Translations under genes and position numbers: made by a program
Source of the DNA: Draconibacterium sp.
GTDB lineage: Bacteria > Bacteroidota > Bacteroidia > Bacteroidales > Prolixibacteraceae
NCBI GenBank assembly: GCA_016705335.1
Contig: JADIYN010000013.1
Coordinates: forward strand, 62,001-126,000
DNA: 64,000 nt
Direction of reading: 5' to 3'
The notes under the pieces: generated by a model
The model's database searches: none
Seen by the model: the letters and a program-made list of their open reading frames with translations, nothing else
What the model was told of the DNA's origin: nothing
Part shown: positions 30,110 to 40,692 of the stretch, in pieces
Position numbering within the stretch: position 1 is the stretch's first letter
How the letters are laid out: the number at the start of each line of letters is the position of its first letter

Positions 30110-30845
30110 AGACGAAATTTTTGCCGCCGAAAAACTGGAAGATATGTTGCTCGAAATCGATCCAAAAATCAAGGTTTTAGCAAAACTGGGATCGATAACC
30201 GAATCAGCAAAATGGCTAATGCAAAACAATGCCGATTTAATTTTTCTTGACATTCAGTTATCCGATGGAATCAGTTTCAGTATTTTTGAGCAGGTATCGA
30301 TAAATACACCTGTAATTTTTACAACGGCGTACGACCAGTATGCAATTCGTGCGTTTCAGCTAAACAGTATCGCATATTTGTTAAAGCCAATCCGCACATC
30401 AGAACTTGCTGAAAGTTTAATAAAATACAAATCGCTAAAGTCAGCTTTTCATATCGATTTCGAAACACTTTTAGCAAATATTCAGGGGAAAGAACCTGGT
30501 TATAAAAAACGTTTTCTGATACAGATCGGAGAAAAAATAAGAAAAGTGGAAGTGTCGGAGACAGCCTATTTTTACTCGCTCGACAAAGGAATTTACCTGC
30601 AAACTTTTGAGGGTAAATCGTACCCTGTTGAATTTACTTTGGATAAACTTGAAACCATGCTCAACCCGGCTTCATTTTTCCGCATTAACCGCAAATTCAT
30701 TGTAAATATGGATTCTATTTCAAAAATGGTGGCATATTCACGGGGACGCGTAAAACTTGAACTCAAACCAAAACCCGAAGATGAATTTGATACAATTGTA
30801 AGTATTGATCGTTCAGGTGATTTCAAAAAATGGTTGTCCGACTAA
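30090..30845 (+). CDS. LytTR-type response regulator
   Basis: 251 residues. Receiver domain 1-120 with acidic pocket EDE (7-9), phospho-acceptor D54 in LIFLDIQLSDG, Thr in FTTAYDQYAI and Lys in LLKP. The LytTR DNA-binding domain (about 145-250) contains RFLIQIGEKIRKVEVSETAYFYS and FFRINRKFIVN. Partner of the kinase upstream. LytTR regulators bind paired sites near promoters; none was identified here. Confidence 0.93.
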   Translation: MNVLIIEDEIFAAEKLEDMLLEIDPKIKVLAKLGSITESAKWLMQNNADLIFLDIQLSDGISFSIFEQVSINTPVIFTTAYDQYAIRAFQLNSIAYLLKPIRTSELAESLIKYKSLKSAFHIDFETLLANIQGKEPGYKKRFLIQIGEKIRKVEVSETAYFYSLDKGIYLQTFEGKSYPVEFTLDKLETMLNPASFFRINRKFIVNMDSISKMVAYSRGRVKLELKPKPEDEFDTIVSIDRSGDFKKWLSD

Positions 30846-31260
30846 ATGAAACAGAAATCACTAAAACTTTTGGCCGCAACATTCTTTGCCAGTGGAATCT
30901 GGGACACAATCGCCGGCATTAACTACTTGTTTTTTATTGGTACCGGACGAAAAATAGACAATCCGGAAATTCATCCGTTTTTTGCTGTTTTTCTGGGTTC
31001 ATTTTTTATTTGTTTTGCTTATTTACAATTTCTATCAGCCTTAAATATAAAACGATACATTTTTAATGTAGGATGTTTGATTATTGGAAGAGTGTTTTAT
31101 GTTGTTCAACTTTACTTTTTATCTTTTTTTTACTGAAGGGTTTCCAACAACCTTTTGGTTTACGGGAATAATTGACGGCACATTTGTAATTTTATATCTG
31201 ATTTTTGCTTTCAGAAGTGGATTTGAACTGCGTGATTTATTTTTGCCAAAAACTTCGTAA
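30846..31260 (+). CDS. Small four-helix membrane protein (frameshifted)
   Basis: About 137 residues after repair of an indel in the T run near 31125. Helices lie at about 5-28, 43-63, 68-93 and 105-125. The last part reads FPTTFWFTGIIDGTFVILYLIF. It starts directly after the response regulator stop, so it is likely co-expressed with the two-component genes. No family recognised. Confidence 0.55.
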
Positions 31261-31290
31261 CTTGCTTATAAACAACTAAAACAATATAAA

Positions 31291-32211
31291 ATGGCTATTC
31301 CAACTACAAGAACAAAGGAAGCTGCAGTAATTTCGGTTAATCCTGATTTATGCACAGGTTGCGGAACTTGCGTAAATATATGCAGCGATTCAAGTTTAAT
31401 GATCGAAAATAATATTGCGGCCAAAAGTGATTCTTCAGTTTTTGGTTGTATTGGTTGCGGGCATTGCATGGCAGTTTGTCCAAACGGAGCAATCGAAATT
31501 TATGGCAGGGAAATAAGCCCTGATGATTTATTTGAATTACCTCCCAAAGAAAAGTCAGCCGGTTACGAACAACTTTTATCACTGTATCAGCGACGCAGAA
31601 GTATTCGCAAATTTAAAGACAGAAATGTCGAACCCGAAATAATTGAAAAAATTCTTTTGGCAGCTAAAACTGCACCCATGGGTTTGCCCCCTTCGGATGT
31701 GCATGTAATGATTTTAAACGGAAAAGAAAAAACACTTGCATTTGCCAAAGATTTCAGCGATTTTCTGAATTCGATGAAATGGTTTGTTTCTGGTTGGTTT
31801 TTGTTATTAATGCGTCCATTTTGGGGAAAAACCAACGACGAAATGTTTAAGGGATTTATTCGCCCTCTGTTTAAAGTTTACACCGAAAAAATGCGGGATG
31901 GAATAAACGTTGTAAACTACGATGCCCCTTTGCTGATGTATTTTTACGGTTCACCGTTTACCGACCCGGCCGATCCAATTATCGCGGCAACTTATGCGAT
32001 GATTGCAGCCGAATCGCTGGGGCTGGGAACCTGCATGCTTGGAGCAGTGCACCCGTTTATTCAAAATGGGAAAAGTGCTGAGAAGTTTCGCGAAAAATAC
32101 AACATAAAATATAAGTCGAGGGAAGGATTAATTGTTGCTTTTGGTTATCCGGCCGAACATTTCAGAAAAGGCATCAGACGCACTTTTGCTGCGGTTAATA
32201 TGGTAAATTGA
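31291..32211 (+). CDS. Ferredoxin-nitroreductase fusion
   Basis: 306 residues. An N-terminal 2x[4Fe-4S] domain has CTGCGTCVNIC (C21, C24, C27, C31) and CIGCGHCMAVC. It is followed by a nitroreductase FMN domain (about 85-300) with QRRRSIRKFKDRNVEPEIIEKIL at its start and AAESLGLGTCMLGAVHPF near the end. Fusions of this type reduce nitro or other electron-poor substrates with electrons delivered through ferredoxin clusters. It lies 30 bases after the two-component cluster. Confidence 0.9.
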   Translation: MAIPTTRTKEAAVISVNPDLCTGCGTCVNICSDSSLMIENNIAAKSDSSVFGCIGCGHCMAVCPNGAIEIYGREISPDDLFELPPKEKSAGYEQLLSLYQRRRSIRKFKDRNVEPEIIEKILLAAKTAPMGLPPSDVHVMILNGKEKTLAFAKDFSDFLNSMKWFVSGWFLLLMRPFWGKTNDEMFKGFIRPLFKVYTEKMRDGINVVNYDAPLLMYFYGSPFTDPADPIIAATYAMIAAESLGLGTCMLGAVHPFIQNGKSAEKFREKYNIKYKSREGLIVAFGYPAEHFRKGIRRTFAAVNMVN

Positions 32212-32307
32212 AAAGTTACTGTTTGAACAAAACGATTAAACAAAACAACTGGTAAGTATTCAATCTGAAATTAACCAGTCACAAAGTTTTAACCAAATGT
32301 CAGGCAT

Positions 32308-33302
32308 TTATTTCGATAACACTTCCCTGAAAAATTTACCTTGTCTTGAAGGTGTAAAATTCCAATCGGTAATTAAAGTGGGTGGCCAGTTGGGATCGAA
32401 ACACCAAACTGTATAGGAAATACCTTTTTGATCAAAGTAATTTATGATTGCTTCTCCATAACTTTCGTCGGAAATGCATGGAATATGCGCGCCTCTTTCG
32501 TCGGCTCCCATAAAACCAAATTCAGTTGCAATTACCGGGTATTTATCAGCAACACTTCCCCAGTCTTTTTCCCATTGCGGTTCCCAGGGTTTGTCGCGTT
32601 TTTGCGGATATGGATGTGAACAGTATGCCACATTTTTACGGTTGACAGGATTTTCAATTACTTCATCCAAAAAATAGCCCCAGTTCATTCCTGCAACCAA
32701 GTAAATTTTTTCGTTGTCGGTTTTTACAATTTCGTCAATTAGTTTTTCCAAAGTTGGTTTCCACGAACTCCAGCTCAATTCGCCCAGTTTGCCACCTTCG
32801 TTTGTAGGTTCATTAAACAATTCGTAAACGGCAACAGTTGAATTTCCCTTGTATCTTTTTGCAACAGTTTTCCAGAATTTAACTGTTTCATCCATTGTTG
32901 TATTATACATTTTATTGGAGAATTTCTCTGTATTCAAATTTCCAATCGAATGCCAATCAATAATTACATACATTTCAAGTTCAGTAGCCCAGTTTACGCC
33001 TTTATCAACCAATTCGAAGTAGGCATCCCAGCCACGGTTGTTGAGAGCGGTTGGATGAACTGCAAACCTTACCACATTGCATCCCCAGTTTTTGCCTCCT
33101 GAAAATAGTTTTTATTCCACTGCCCGTTTTTTTCAAGTTTGTCGGGGTCGGAAAAACTCACACCTTTCAACCTGATTACTTCCCCCTTTTCGGTGACAAT
33201 ATTTTTCCCTTCAACTTTAATTTTGGGCAGGTTTTTGCATTCCGAAAACATTGATGTACATAGGAATACGCAAATTATTGAAATGATTAATACTGATTTC
33301 AT
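32308..33302 (-). CDS. Secreted GH5 cellulase-family enzyme (frameshifted)
   Basis: About 331 residues after repair. The signal peptide ends near FSEC, possibly a lipobox. The frame breaks near 33100 where an A run is one short; restored, QEAKNWGCNMVRFAVHP reads through. GH5 features: VIIDWHSIGN, acid/base E in YELFNEP, HPYPQKR, nucleophile E in VIATEFGFMG, and WCFDPNWPP. Acts on beta-1,4-linked glucans or mannans; the subfamily is not resolved. Confidence 0.85.
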
Positions 33303-33367
33303 AAAATTTTGAGATTGATAGTGACTGATTGAGACAATTAGTGATTATAAAAATTTACTGATTTTTC

Positions 33368-33402
33368 TCTTTTCCTCCACAAGGGGAGGTCAGGAGGGGC
33401 TT
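33368..33402. repeat. Dispersed CCTCC...GGAGG intergenic repeat, copy 1
   Basis: CTTTTCCTCCACAAGGGGAGGTCAGGAGGGGCTTTT contains a hairpin (CCTCC/GGAGG) and an AGGAGGGGCTTTT tail. Related words occur at 44108, 44732 and 47392, always between genes. Confidence 0.6.
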
Positions 33403-34485
33403 TTACCGATTCCAAACTTTTGCCAGTTCTTTAAAACACGCGGCTGATTTGTCCATTCTTTCAGGATTTCCGGTTCCCTTGTAACTTCTCATAAATCCTT
33501 CGGCTGAGCCCCAAACCGTTTGCATCATGCCCATATATTTTGGTTTTGTTTCTTTTGTAGCTCCCTCAATAAACAAACGCATCATTTTCTCCTGTTCAAT
33601 TGCATTTTCAATATTCTGCCATGGACAGGTAATAACACCCAAACCTTTTGATGCAAACAAAACTGCAGTTGGATCAGGACGTTCATAATGCCAGTCGCAA
33701 ATAACAACGTCTTTCGGAATCATATCAATCGCGCGGTGTGTATTGTTATAACTTCCTTCCCATAAACCAATTCCTGTTGTTTTTCCATCAATTAACCTGT
33801 CGCCCCAAATCCAGAGCTTGCGATTTTTTTCATTTAAATGATTTCTGATTTTTGTGACTTCGCCTGCAAACAATTCAGCTTTATCGTGCCCGTAGCAGCG
33901 TTTGCAATTTTCGTGACCAATGTAAAAAACCTCATCCAATCCGGCATGATAAGCATCGCTTTCAAAAGCATCGCAAATCTCGTCAACCAAATCGAAAACT
34001 ACATCGTGTACTTCCGGGTGCAGTGGGCAATAACTTTTACAGTACAAACCATCAGGATTGGGCCATTTGTATTCTTCATCTTTTGGAAGCTGAATATCCG
34101 GAGTTTCATCAAATTGCGGATATACTTCAAGCAGTTTGCCCAACTTCCCGTGCCATGACTGGTGCCCGAAAAGATTTATTTGCGGAATTAAACTGATATT
34201 ATGTTCCCGGCAAACTTTTACAAGTTTTTTTACATCACTTTCCGAATACGGATTGCTGCCAACCAACTCGGGGTGCGACTTAAACTGATACTGGTATTCG
34301 ATTCTCAGAATCAGCACATTTAATCCAACAGGTGCAAGGTCGGATTCGATGAATTTCACAAACTCATCAACATTGGCGACTGATGGAGCAGCTACACATA
34401 GTCCGCGAACTGCATAAGGTTGCTGAGCTTTTGAACTGAGAATAACGAAAGTTAGGGCGAACATGAAAAGCAGAAATCGTTTCAT
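33403..34485 (-). CDS. Secreted GH20-like glycoside hydrolase
   Basis: 360 residues with a signal peptide (ending SSKAQ). TIM-barrel features match the hexosaminidase-like family: LVKVCREHNISLIPQINLFGHQSWH, then AYHAGLDEVFYIGH with the adjacent Asp-Glu pair characteristic of GH20 enzymes, then LWIWGDRLID and WHYERPDP. Cys-rich ENCKRCYGH follows the DE pair. The N-terminal GH20b domain is missing, so activity is uncertain; beta-N-acetylhexosaminidase is the best guess. Confidence 0.72.
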   Translation of the reverse strand: MKRFLLFMFALTFVILSSKAQQPYAVRGLCVAAPSVANVDEFVKFIESDLAPVGLNVLILRIEYQYQFKSHPELVGSNPYSESDVKKLVKVCREHNISLIPQINLFGHQSWHGKLGKLLEVYPQFDETPDIQLPKDEEYKWPNPDGLYCKSYCPLHPEVHDVVFDLVDEICDAFESDAYHAGLDEVFYIGHENCKRCYGHDKAELFAGEVTKIRNHLNEKNRKLWIWGDRLIDGKTTGIGLWEGSYNNTHRAIDMIPKDVVICDWHYERPDPTAVLFASKGLGVITCPWQNIENAIEQEKMMRLFIEGATKETKPKYMGMMQTVWGSAEGFMRSYKGTGNPERMDKSAACFKELAKVWNR

Positions 34486-34563
34486 TGGTTTATTATTTTA
34501 GTTTTAATCGAAAATCAGATTGCAATTTAAACAACTTTTCCGGTTTTGGATAAACGTTTTTAA

Positions 34564-35574
34564 CTAACTGTTTTCAAAAAACTCTTGCACCTTTTCAATC
34601 ATTTCCTGTTTTGAAGTTTCCTCTAAAAAACTTGCTTTAAACGAATTTATGGCGAGTAAAGCAATTTCTTGTTTCGAAAGATTTAGCGCTTCAGCCACCG
34701 ACAGAAAATTTTCGTTTATATATCCGCCAAAATAGGAAGGATCATCGGAATTAACTGTTGCTAAAAGTCCTGCTTCGAGCATTTTTTTCAGGGGATGCAT
34801 TTTCAAATCGGTAACCACTTTTAGTTTTAGATTTGAAAGCGGACACACTGTTAACGGAATTTGCTGACCAATCAATTTCTGAATTAAATTGTCATCATTC
34901 AGCGAATTATTACCATGATCGATGCGCGAAACCTTCAATAAATCAAGCGCTTCCCAAACATAGTCAGCCGGGCCTTCTTCACCGGCATGTGCAACAGTTT
35001 TAAAACCTTCTTTTAATGCCATTTCGAAAACCCTTTGAAATTTTGAAGGTGGATGCCCTTTTTCTGATGAATCGAGCCCGACTGCAAAAATCAAATCTTT
35101 ATAATTCAGCGCCATTTCAAAGGTTTTAATTGCATCGTCTTCACTTAAATGACGGAGAAAACACATGATCAGATTTGAAGTTATTCCCCATTCTGTTTGA
35201 GCTTCTGTTAAAGCCCTAGAAATACCGGAAATAACTGTTTTGAATTCAATCCCACGATTGGTGTGGGTTTGCGGGTCGAACATAATTTCGACATGAAGTA
35301 CATTTTGCGAATGTGCTTTTTCAAGATATGCACGTGTCAATTCGTAAAAATCAGGTTCTGTAATTAAAACTTTTGCGCCGGCATAATAAATATCAAGAAA
35401 GCTCTGAAGGTTATTGAATTTATAAGCCATTTTTAATTCTTCAACCGATTGGTACTGAAGTAAAATATTGTTTCTTGCGGCTATTTTAAACATCAATTCC
35501 GGCTCTAAAGTACCTTCAATGTGTACATGCAGTTCAGCTTTTGGAATTGCTTTTACGAATTTTTCAATTGACAT
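34564..35574 (-). CDS. Adenosine/adenine deaminase family enzyme
   Basis: 336 residues, the normal family length. Zinc ligands in AELHVHIEGTLEPEL (HxH, residues 16 and 18), FKTVAHAGEEGP (catalytic His/Glu region) and TVNSDDPSYFGGYINENF (Asp pair). The FGGY-type stretch after the SDDP motif and the HIEGTLEP start are closer to the adenine deaminase branch than to classical adenosine deaminase. Hydrolytic deamination in purine salvage; which purine is used cannot be decided from sequence. Confidence 0.88.
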   Translation of the reverse strand: MSIEKFVKAIPKAELHVHIEGTLEPELMFKIAARNNILLQYQSVEELKMAYKFNNLQSFLDIYYAGAKVLITEPDFYELTRAYLEKAHSQNVLHVEIMFDPQTHTNRGIEFKTVISGISRALTEAQTEWGITSNLIMCFLRHLSEDDAIKTFEMALNYKDLIFAVGLDSSEKGHPPSKFQRVFEMALKEGFKTVAHAGEEGPADYVWEALDLLKVSRIDHGNNSLNDDNLIQKLIGQQIPLTVCPLSNLKLKVVTDLKMHPLKKMLEAGLLATVNSDDPSYFGGYINENFLSVAEALNLSKQEIALLAINSFKASFLEETSKQEMIEKVQEFFENS

Positions 35575-35613
35575 CTGTTAATAAATTTACTGGAAAAATA
35601 AAGCAAATATTGT

Positions 35614-36510
35614 TCACTGTTTTGATTTTCGGGCGGGCGTTTTTTTGAGATCCAAAATGTGGGAAAGTACAAGATCAAAAAGTAAAAGCACCATTATAAA
35701 CACGATATTTAAACCCATGCTCACAATAATCAGAAAGTAAAATCCGGATAAATATTGATTTATCTGCATGAAAAAAGTAGTTGCAAAATTGCCCATCCAA
35801 AGTGTCACGATATTAAAAAGAAGCAGGAGAATCAGAAAATAAAAAAATCCACGGAAAGCCCCTTTAATATCCGGCCCGCTTAAAGTTATTGAACTTCCGA
35901 TTGCATAAAACAGGTAAAAGAAAAGTACTAATTTCCACCAAACCGATTTTGGTCCTGTAAAAATCATTTGAAAAAATTGCCAGACACCGCTGCCTATGCC
36001 TGATACAGCATTTATTACTGACTCAAAACTTCTGAAAATATCAATACTAAAAATGACTCCGTATTTATTTGCAATACTAAAAATATCAATATCAAAAAGT
36101 AGCCAGGTTACCACCAAAAGCAAGAATGAACCTAACAAAACGGGACCTAAACCGATAAAAAAATTGCCCAAAGTTTGGTAAGGATTTCCTTTTGTGTAGC
36201 TGTGTTTTACATGCCCCAATGATTTGCCTGAACCGGGAGTAAACAGTTTGATTTCAGAAATTTTGTGAGCGAATATGATTGCAAAAATGGCATGCCCCAA
36301 TTCGTGTATTGAAGTTCCCAGCCAACCAAAAACATACAGATAAACTTTTTGTCCGAGTACCTTGTAACTTAAATTTTCATTTTCCCGTGAAATGAAATTC
36401 ATTATTCCAGCCAACAATGCAATTGGGCCAACCAAAATCAGCAATTGCAAAAAAGTGGCAATTCCGGCTTCTAACAAATAGTCCCAAATTTTTAAAAGTG
36501 TTTCTTTCAT
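35614..36510 (-). CDS. M50-like membrane metalloprotease family protein
   Basis: 298 residues with about six to seven helices. The zinc motif HELGH lies near residue 69 (GTSIHELGHAIFAIIF), inside or next to a helix. A second conserved-looking stretch is GNFFIGLGPVLLGSF, in the place of the third ligand region of site-2 proteases. Likely an integral membrane peptidase or an inactive relative; the usual PDZ domain is absent. It lies 40 bases upstream of the deaminase gene on the same strand. Confidence 0.65.
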   Translation of the reverse strand: MKETLLKIWDYLLEAGIATFLQLLILVGPIALLAGIMNFISRENENLSYKVLGQKVYLYVFGWLGTSIHELGHAIFAIIFAHKISEIKLFTPGSGKSLGHVKHSYTKGNPYQTLGNFFIGLGPVLLGSFLLLVVTWLLFDIDIFSIANKYGVIFSIDIFRSFESVINAVSGIGSGVWQFFQMIFTGPKSVWWKLVLFFYLFYAIGSSITLSGPDIKGAFRGFFYFLILLLLFNIVTLWMGNFATTFFMQINQYLSGFYFLIIVSMGLNIVFIMVLLLFDLVLSHILDLKKTPARKSKQ

Positions 36511-36537
36511 GCAGTCTGAAAAAATCTGATTTCTAAA

Positions 36538-36571
36538 AAAACCCTGAAAGCATAGAAACTTTCAAGGTTTT
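36538..36571 (-). terminator. Terminator of the Gfo/Idh/MocA gene
   Basis: A 13-bp stem with one mismatch (36538-36550 and 36559-36571) followed by a T run on the minus strand. It lies 67 bases after the oxidoreductase stop and just upstream of the M50-like gene. Confidence 0.7.
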
Positions 36572-36637
36572 ATATTGTAACAGGCAAATTCCGATTCGCC
36601 ATTATTTATTGCGATTCGAAAATCGAAATGCGATTTC

Positions 36638-37944
36638 TTAAAAAGCAGTAAAATCCCATTTTCCACGAATCGGACGCGAAAGCATCATATTTGCATAATT
36701 GTCGCCTGTGAATTTTTCTGCAATTGGATCCCACAATAACGGGCGTTGCAATTCATAAGCTATATTGGCAATATTGCAAACCGCTGCAGTGCTGTGCCCA
36801 ATTGTAACATCAGAAATTGGTTTTGAGCGTTTTTTCATCGCATCTACCCAGTCCTGATAATGATTATCACTGAAATACACGCGTTTATCCGTTGATTTTA
36901 AATCAGCTTTGGCAAGTTTTTCATTTGGGAAAGTCCGCAGAAAATCGCGACTCACTTCAATTCTACCTTCAGTTCCAATAAACTGAACACCATTTCCATC
37001 TTTTTCGCCACCCCATATTTTATGGTTTATCCGTGTTCCATTGTCATAAATCATTGTTAATCCGTGACTTTGCCCGGGTTCAGAAGGTGGTAAAAGCTGA
37101 ACGGGAGCTGATCCGTCTTTGTCCATCGCCCATTGAGCAATGTCAAACATGTGTGCGCCCCAGTCGGTAATCAAACCACCGCCAAAATCGCGGTAACCAC
37201 GCCACCATGCCCAGGGTGATTTATGTGGGTCAGCTGGCGCCAAATCTTCGTGAAAACCACGGTAAAGTGATGGTCCAACCCATTCGTTCCAGTCTAATCC
37301 TTCGGGAACCGGCTGAGTTGGCAAATCACACTGTTTTATTGGTTCGCCAATGCTCACGTTAATTTCTTTGATTTCGCCAATATATCCGTTGCGTACTAAT
37401 TCAACTGCATGACGGAAATCGCGCCACGAACGCTGCATATTTCCTGTTTGGAAAACGCGGTCGTATTTGCGGGTAGCCTGCACCATTGCACGGCCTTCAG
37501 CAACTGTTAAAGCCATTGGTTTTTCGCAATAAATGTCCTTGCCGGCTTTAGCAGCATCTACAACTATTTGAGCGTGCCAGTGGTCGGGAGTTGCAACAAC
37601 AACTGCATCAATATCTTTGCGTTCAAGCAATTCACGGTAATAATGGTAACCGTCAACTTTCGCATCTACACCTTTGTCGCTGTTATTCTTTTTGCTGCTA
37701 CAACAAACATGTCCAATTTTCTTTTATAAACATCACTGGCAGCTACTGCAACTGTTTCTTTACATGCGCCAATGCTGTTTAACAAAGTGTAAACCTGTTT
37801 TCCGTTGCCAATGTAACCCAGGTTAATTTTGTCGCTGGCAGCAATAAAACCATTTCCACCCAAAACATGGCGCGGAATTACTGTAACCGCAGCTGCACCA
37901 ATCGCGGTTTTACCGATAAAGTTTCTTCTGTTCATTTTTGTCAT
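36638..37944 (-). CDS. Tat-exported Gfo/Idh/MocA oxidoreductase (frameshifted)
   Basis: About 435 residues. The N-terminus has a twin-arginine signal (NRRNFIGKTAIGAAAV). A Rossmann domain follows, with INLGYIGNGKQ and AVVVATPDHWHAQIVVDA, then DIYCEKPMALTVAEGRAMV carrying the EKP motif. The C-terminal domain includes DWGAHMFDIAQWAMDKD. One A is missing near 37680, between AAK and NNSDKG. Members of this type act on sugars or cyclitols, some as NAD-dependent glycosidases or keto-sugar enzymes. Start at 37944 or the Met at 37935. Confidence 0.87.
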
Positions 37945-38084
37945 TTTTTTAAATAGTATTTTATTGATTTATAGAATTATAGTATCAGGTATTTTAGTAT
38001 CAAGTATCAAGACAGAAAGTAACACGACTTGATTTTTGGACTTTGAATATTGGTTATTTATCATCTTCTTTCCCTTAAACTTTG

Positions 38085-38102
38085 TCCCGTTAGCTATCGG
38101 GA
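38085..38102. repeat. Small TCCCG...CGGGA palindrome
   Basis: TCCCGTTAGCTATCGGGA is a short dispersed palindrome. A related one, TCCCGAAATATCGGGA, is at 60725-60740. Confidence 0.45.
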
Positions 38103-38117
38103 TTAAACTTTAAACTC

Positions 38118-38987
38118 TCAACTCCCCTCATTCCCATCCTTTGCACACCTGAATCCGGTGTTGTACAACGAAGTCTCGTTTGAATTCATCGAACGAAAAC
38201 TCACTGTTAAACTGTTTTCTCCATATTCATCAAAAAAGAAAGAACCACTTCTGATTACCTTCACATTTGAATCTTCGTTAATTGGTTCTGTACTTCCGGG
38301 ATATGCCTTGTAGTCGTCAGCACACCACTGCCACACATTTCCTCCCATGTCTGTTAACCCGGCTTCGTTTTCACCAAAAGCACCAACCGGCGAAGTAAAC
38401 ATAAATCCATCAGCAGTTTCGGGGGCCTTCTAAGTTCCTTGCCATGTATTTGTAAAATATTTACCGTTTTCCGAAACCTGGTTTCCCCAGCTAAATTTAT
38501 TGTCAGAGTTTTGGGCGCTGCAATTTGCTTCTGTGGGCAAGGCATTCCGTGCAAAAGCCCTGCATCGTTCCAGCTTACGTGAGTTACGGATGGTTGTCTT
38601 CAGCATTTGGCCCGTTTGGTCCAAAAGGTTTTTGCCAAAATGCACCGGGCATCAATTCCCATTTCTGAGTGTCCAAATTGAAAACGCCCGAATCGCCAAA
38701 CTTTTCGGCTTCGGTTTTATAGTTTGCAGCTCAGGGCATACGGGGAATGGGGGGTTTTCTGTAACTGGAGCCGGTCTTTCCTGTGGTAATCCCGAATCGG
38801 AACCCATCATAAAAGTTCCGCCTTCAAAAAATATCATATCGTTTTGCCCGACTTGTGGTTTTTGAGTTTCAGAAGTTTTTAAGGTTATGTCTTTGATTAT
38901 AATTTGACCTGAATTTTCCTGCTTTGGCTGTTTTGCTGAACAGCTGGCTAATATCAGAATAAGAATAAATAAGTATTGGTACTTCAT
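38118..38987 (-). CDS. Formylglycine-generating-enzyme-like lipoprotein (frameshifted)
   Basis: About 290 residues if several indels are repaired (fragments break near 38405, 38450-38550 and 38645-38750). It starts with a lipobox signal (LILILASCS). FGE-sulfatase family hallmarks are FFEGGTFMMGSDSGLPQERPAP near the N-terminus and GGNVWQWCADDY plus VIRSGSFFF and NTGFRCAKD near the C-terminus. Family members oxidise cysteine or bind other ligands; in Bacteroidota many are surface lipoproteins of unknown role, including gliding components. Multiple breaks make this one of the worst-read genes, or a true pseudogene. Confidence 0.7.
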
Positions 38988-39105
38988 GTTGGTATAATCG
39001 GATTGTAAAAATGGGTGTTTTTATTATTTATTCAAAATGGAAAATGCTGCGATTTAATATTTTTCATTCGGTTTAATTTTTCTGTTTATTTTTAGAAAAA
39101 AAAGT

Positions 39106-40692
39106 ATGGGGAAAACTATTCTTTCCATTGATTGCGGCACTCAAAGTTTAAGGGCTGCAATTTTTTCACTTAGCGGAGAAATTCTTGCTTTGCAAAGAGT
39201 TGCCTACGAACCATACAAAAGTATATATCCGGGTTGGGCTGAGCAGGATCCTGAGATTTACTGGGAAGCATTAAAATCTGCCTGTCAGCTGCTTAAAAAA
39301 GAAAATCAGGAATATTTCAACCGGATAGCAGGTGTTGGTGTAACAACAATGCGCGATTCGTTGGTAAATGTTGATGAAAATGGGAAAACGCTGCGCCCGG
39401 TTATGGTTTGGCTCGACAACCGCAAAGCAAAACCGGTTTTTAAACCTGGACCTGGGATGAAACTTATAATCTGGGTTATCGGAATCGGAGATTCGATTAA
39501 AAAAGCGCAACGCGATGGAAAATGTAACTGGATTATGCAAAATCAACCTGAAATTTGGGTGAAAACCTACAAAATACTTCAGGTTTCAGGATTTCTGAAT
39601 TACAGGTTGACAGGGGAATTTAAAGATTCTGTGGCGTCGCAGATTGGTCATATTCCTTTCGATTATAAAAAACAAAAATGGGGAAATCCAAAAAATCTGC
39701 TCACTTTCAGCGCTAAACTTTACCCAGTCGAAAAAAAGAAGTTGCCCGAATTGGTAAGACCCGGTGCAATTATTGGAAGGATCAATGTTGATTCAGGAAA
39801 TGCAACAGGATTGCCTGTAAATTTGCCGGTCATTGCCTGTGGGTCTGACAAAGGTTGCGAAACGTTGGGAATGGGCGTTTTAACAAACGAATCAGCAAGT
39901 TTGAGTTTTGGTACAACTGCAACTATTCAAACTACAAGTAAAAAATATCTCGAACCCATTGCGTTCATGCCATCTTATCCTGCCGTTTTTCCCGGTTTTT
40001 TTAATCCTGAAGTTGAAATATTTCGTGGATTTTGGATGATCAGTTGGTTTAAAAACGAGTTTGCCCACAAGGAAATTGGAGAGGCAAAAGCACGGGGAAT
40101 TCAGGAAGAAGAAGTATTAAACGAGCTATTATCAGAGTCGCCGCCCGGTTCAATGGGATTAATGGTTCAGCCATACTGGAGCCCCGGACTTTCGCAACCT
40201 TCAGCAAAAGGCGCAATCATTGGTTTTGGCGACGTTCATAAAAAACCACACATATACCGGGCTGTAATCGAAGGTTTGGTTTATGCGCTAAGGGAAGGAA
40301 AAGAAAAAATTGAAAAAGTTTCAAAAACAAAAATCAGCCGGCTTGCAGTTTCGGGAGGTGCCTCCCAAAGTGATGAAATTTGCCAGATTACTGCTGATAT
40401 TTTTAATTTGCCGGTAGTTCGCGGAAAAACTTCTGAAACTTCAGGCCTGGGTGCGGCACTGTTAACTGCCTTTGGAACTGGCAATTTTATATCGATTGAA
40501 GATGCGGTGAAAGGAATGGTTCAATACCAACATGAGTTTTACCCCAATAAGGACCATGTAAAAACTTACGATCAACTTTATAAAAAAGTGTACAAAAAGA
40601 TGTATAAAAAACTGGAGCCATTTTATCATGAAATAAGAGATATTACGGGGTATCCGGAGGAAATCGGATTCAGGAATAAAAGGAATAATTGA
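39106..40692 (+). CDS. FGGY-family carbohydrate kinase
   Basis: 528 residues. Ribokinase-like actin fold: phosphate-1 motif LSIDCGTQSLRAAIFS (residues 5-20), GWAEQDPEIYW, VTTMRDSLVNVDENGKTLRPVMVWLDNR, and C-terminal LAVSGGASQSDEICQITADIFN. It phosphorylates a sugar or sugar alcohol with ATP; the substrate cannot be named. The stretch PGPGMKLIIWVIGIGDSI near 110-125 looks unlike the family and may hide a compensating indel pair. It is followed by an SSS symporter and a GH130 phosphorylase, suggesting sugar uptake and use. Confidence 0.88.
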   Translation: MGKTILSIDCGTQSLRAAIFSLSGEILALQRVAYEPYKSIYPGWAEQDPEIYWEALKSACQLLKKENQEYFNRIAGVGVTTMRDSLVNVDENGKTLRPVMVWLDNRKAKPVFKPGPGMKLIIWVIGIGDSIKKAQRDGKCNWIMQNQPEIWVKTYKILQVSGFLNYRLTGEFKDSVASQIGHIPFDYKKQKWGNPKNLLTFSAKLYPVEKKKLPELVRPGAIIGRINVDSGNATGLPVNLPVIACGSDKGCETLGMGVLTNESASLSFGTTATIQTTSKKYLEPIAFMPSYPAVFPGFFNPEVEIFRGFWMISWFKNEFAHKEIGEAKARGIQEEEVLNELLSESPPGSMGLMVQPYWSPGLSQPSAKGAIIGFGDVHKKPHIYRAVIEGLVYALREGKEKIEKVSKTKISRLAVSGGASQSDEICQITADIFNLPVVRGKTSETSGLGAALLTAFGTGNFISIEDAVKGMVQYQHEFYPNKDHVKTYDQLYKKVYKKMYKKLEPFYHEIRDITGYPEEIGFRNKRNN

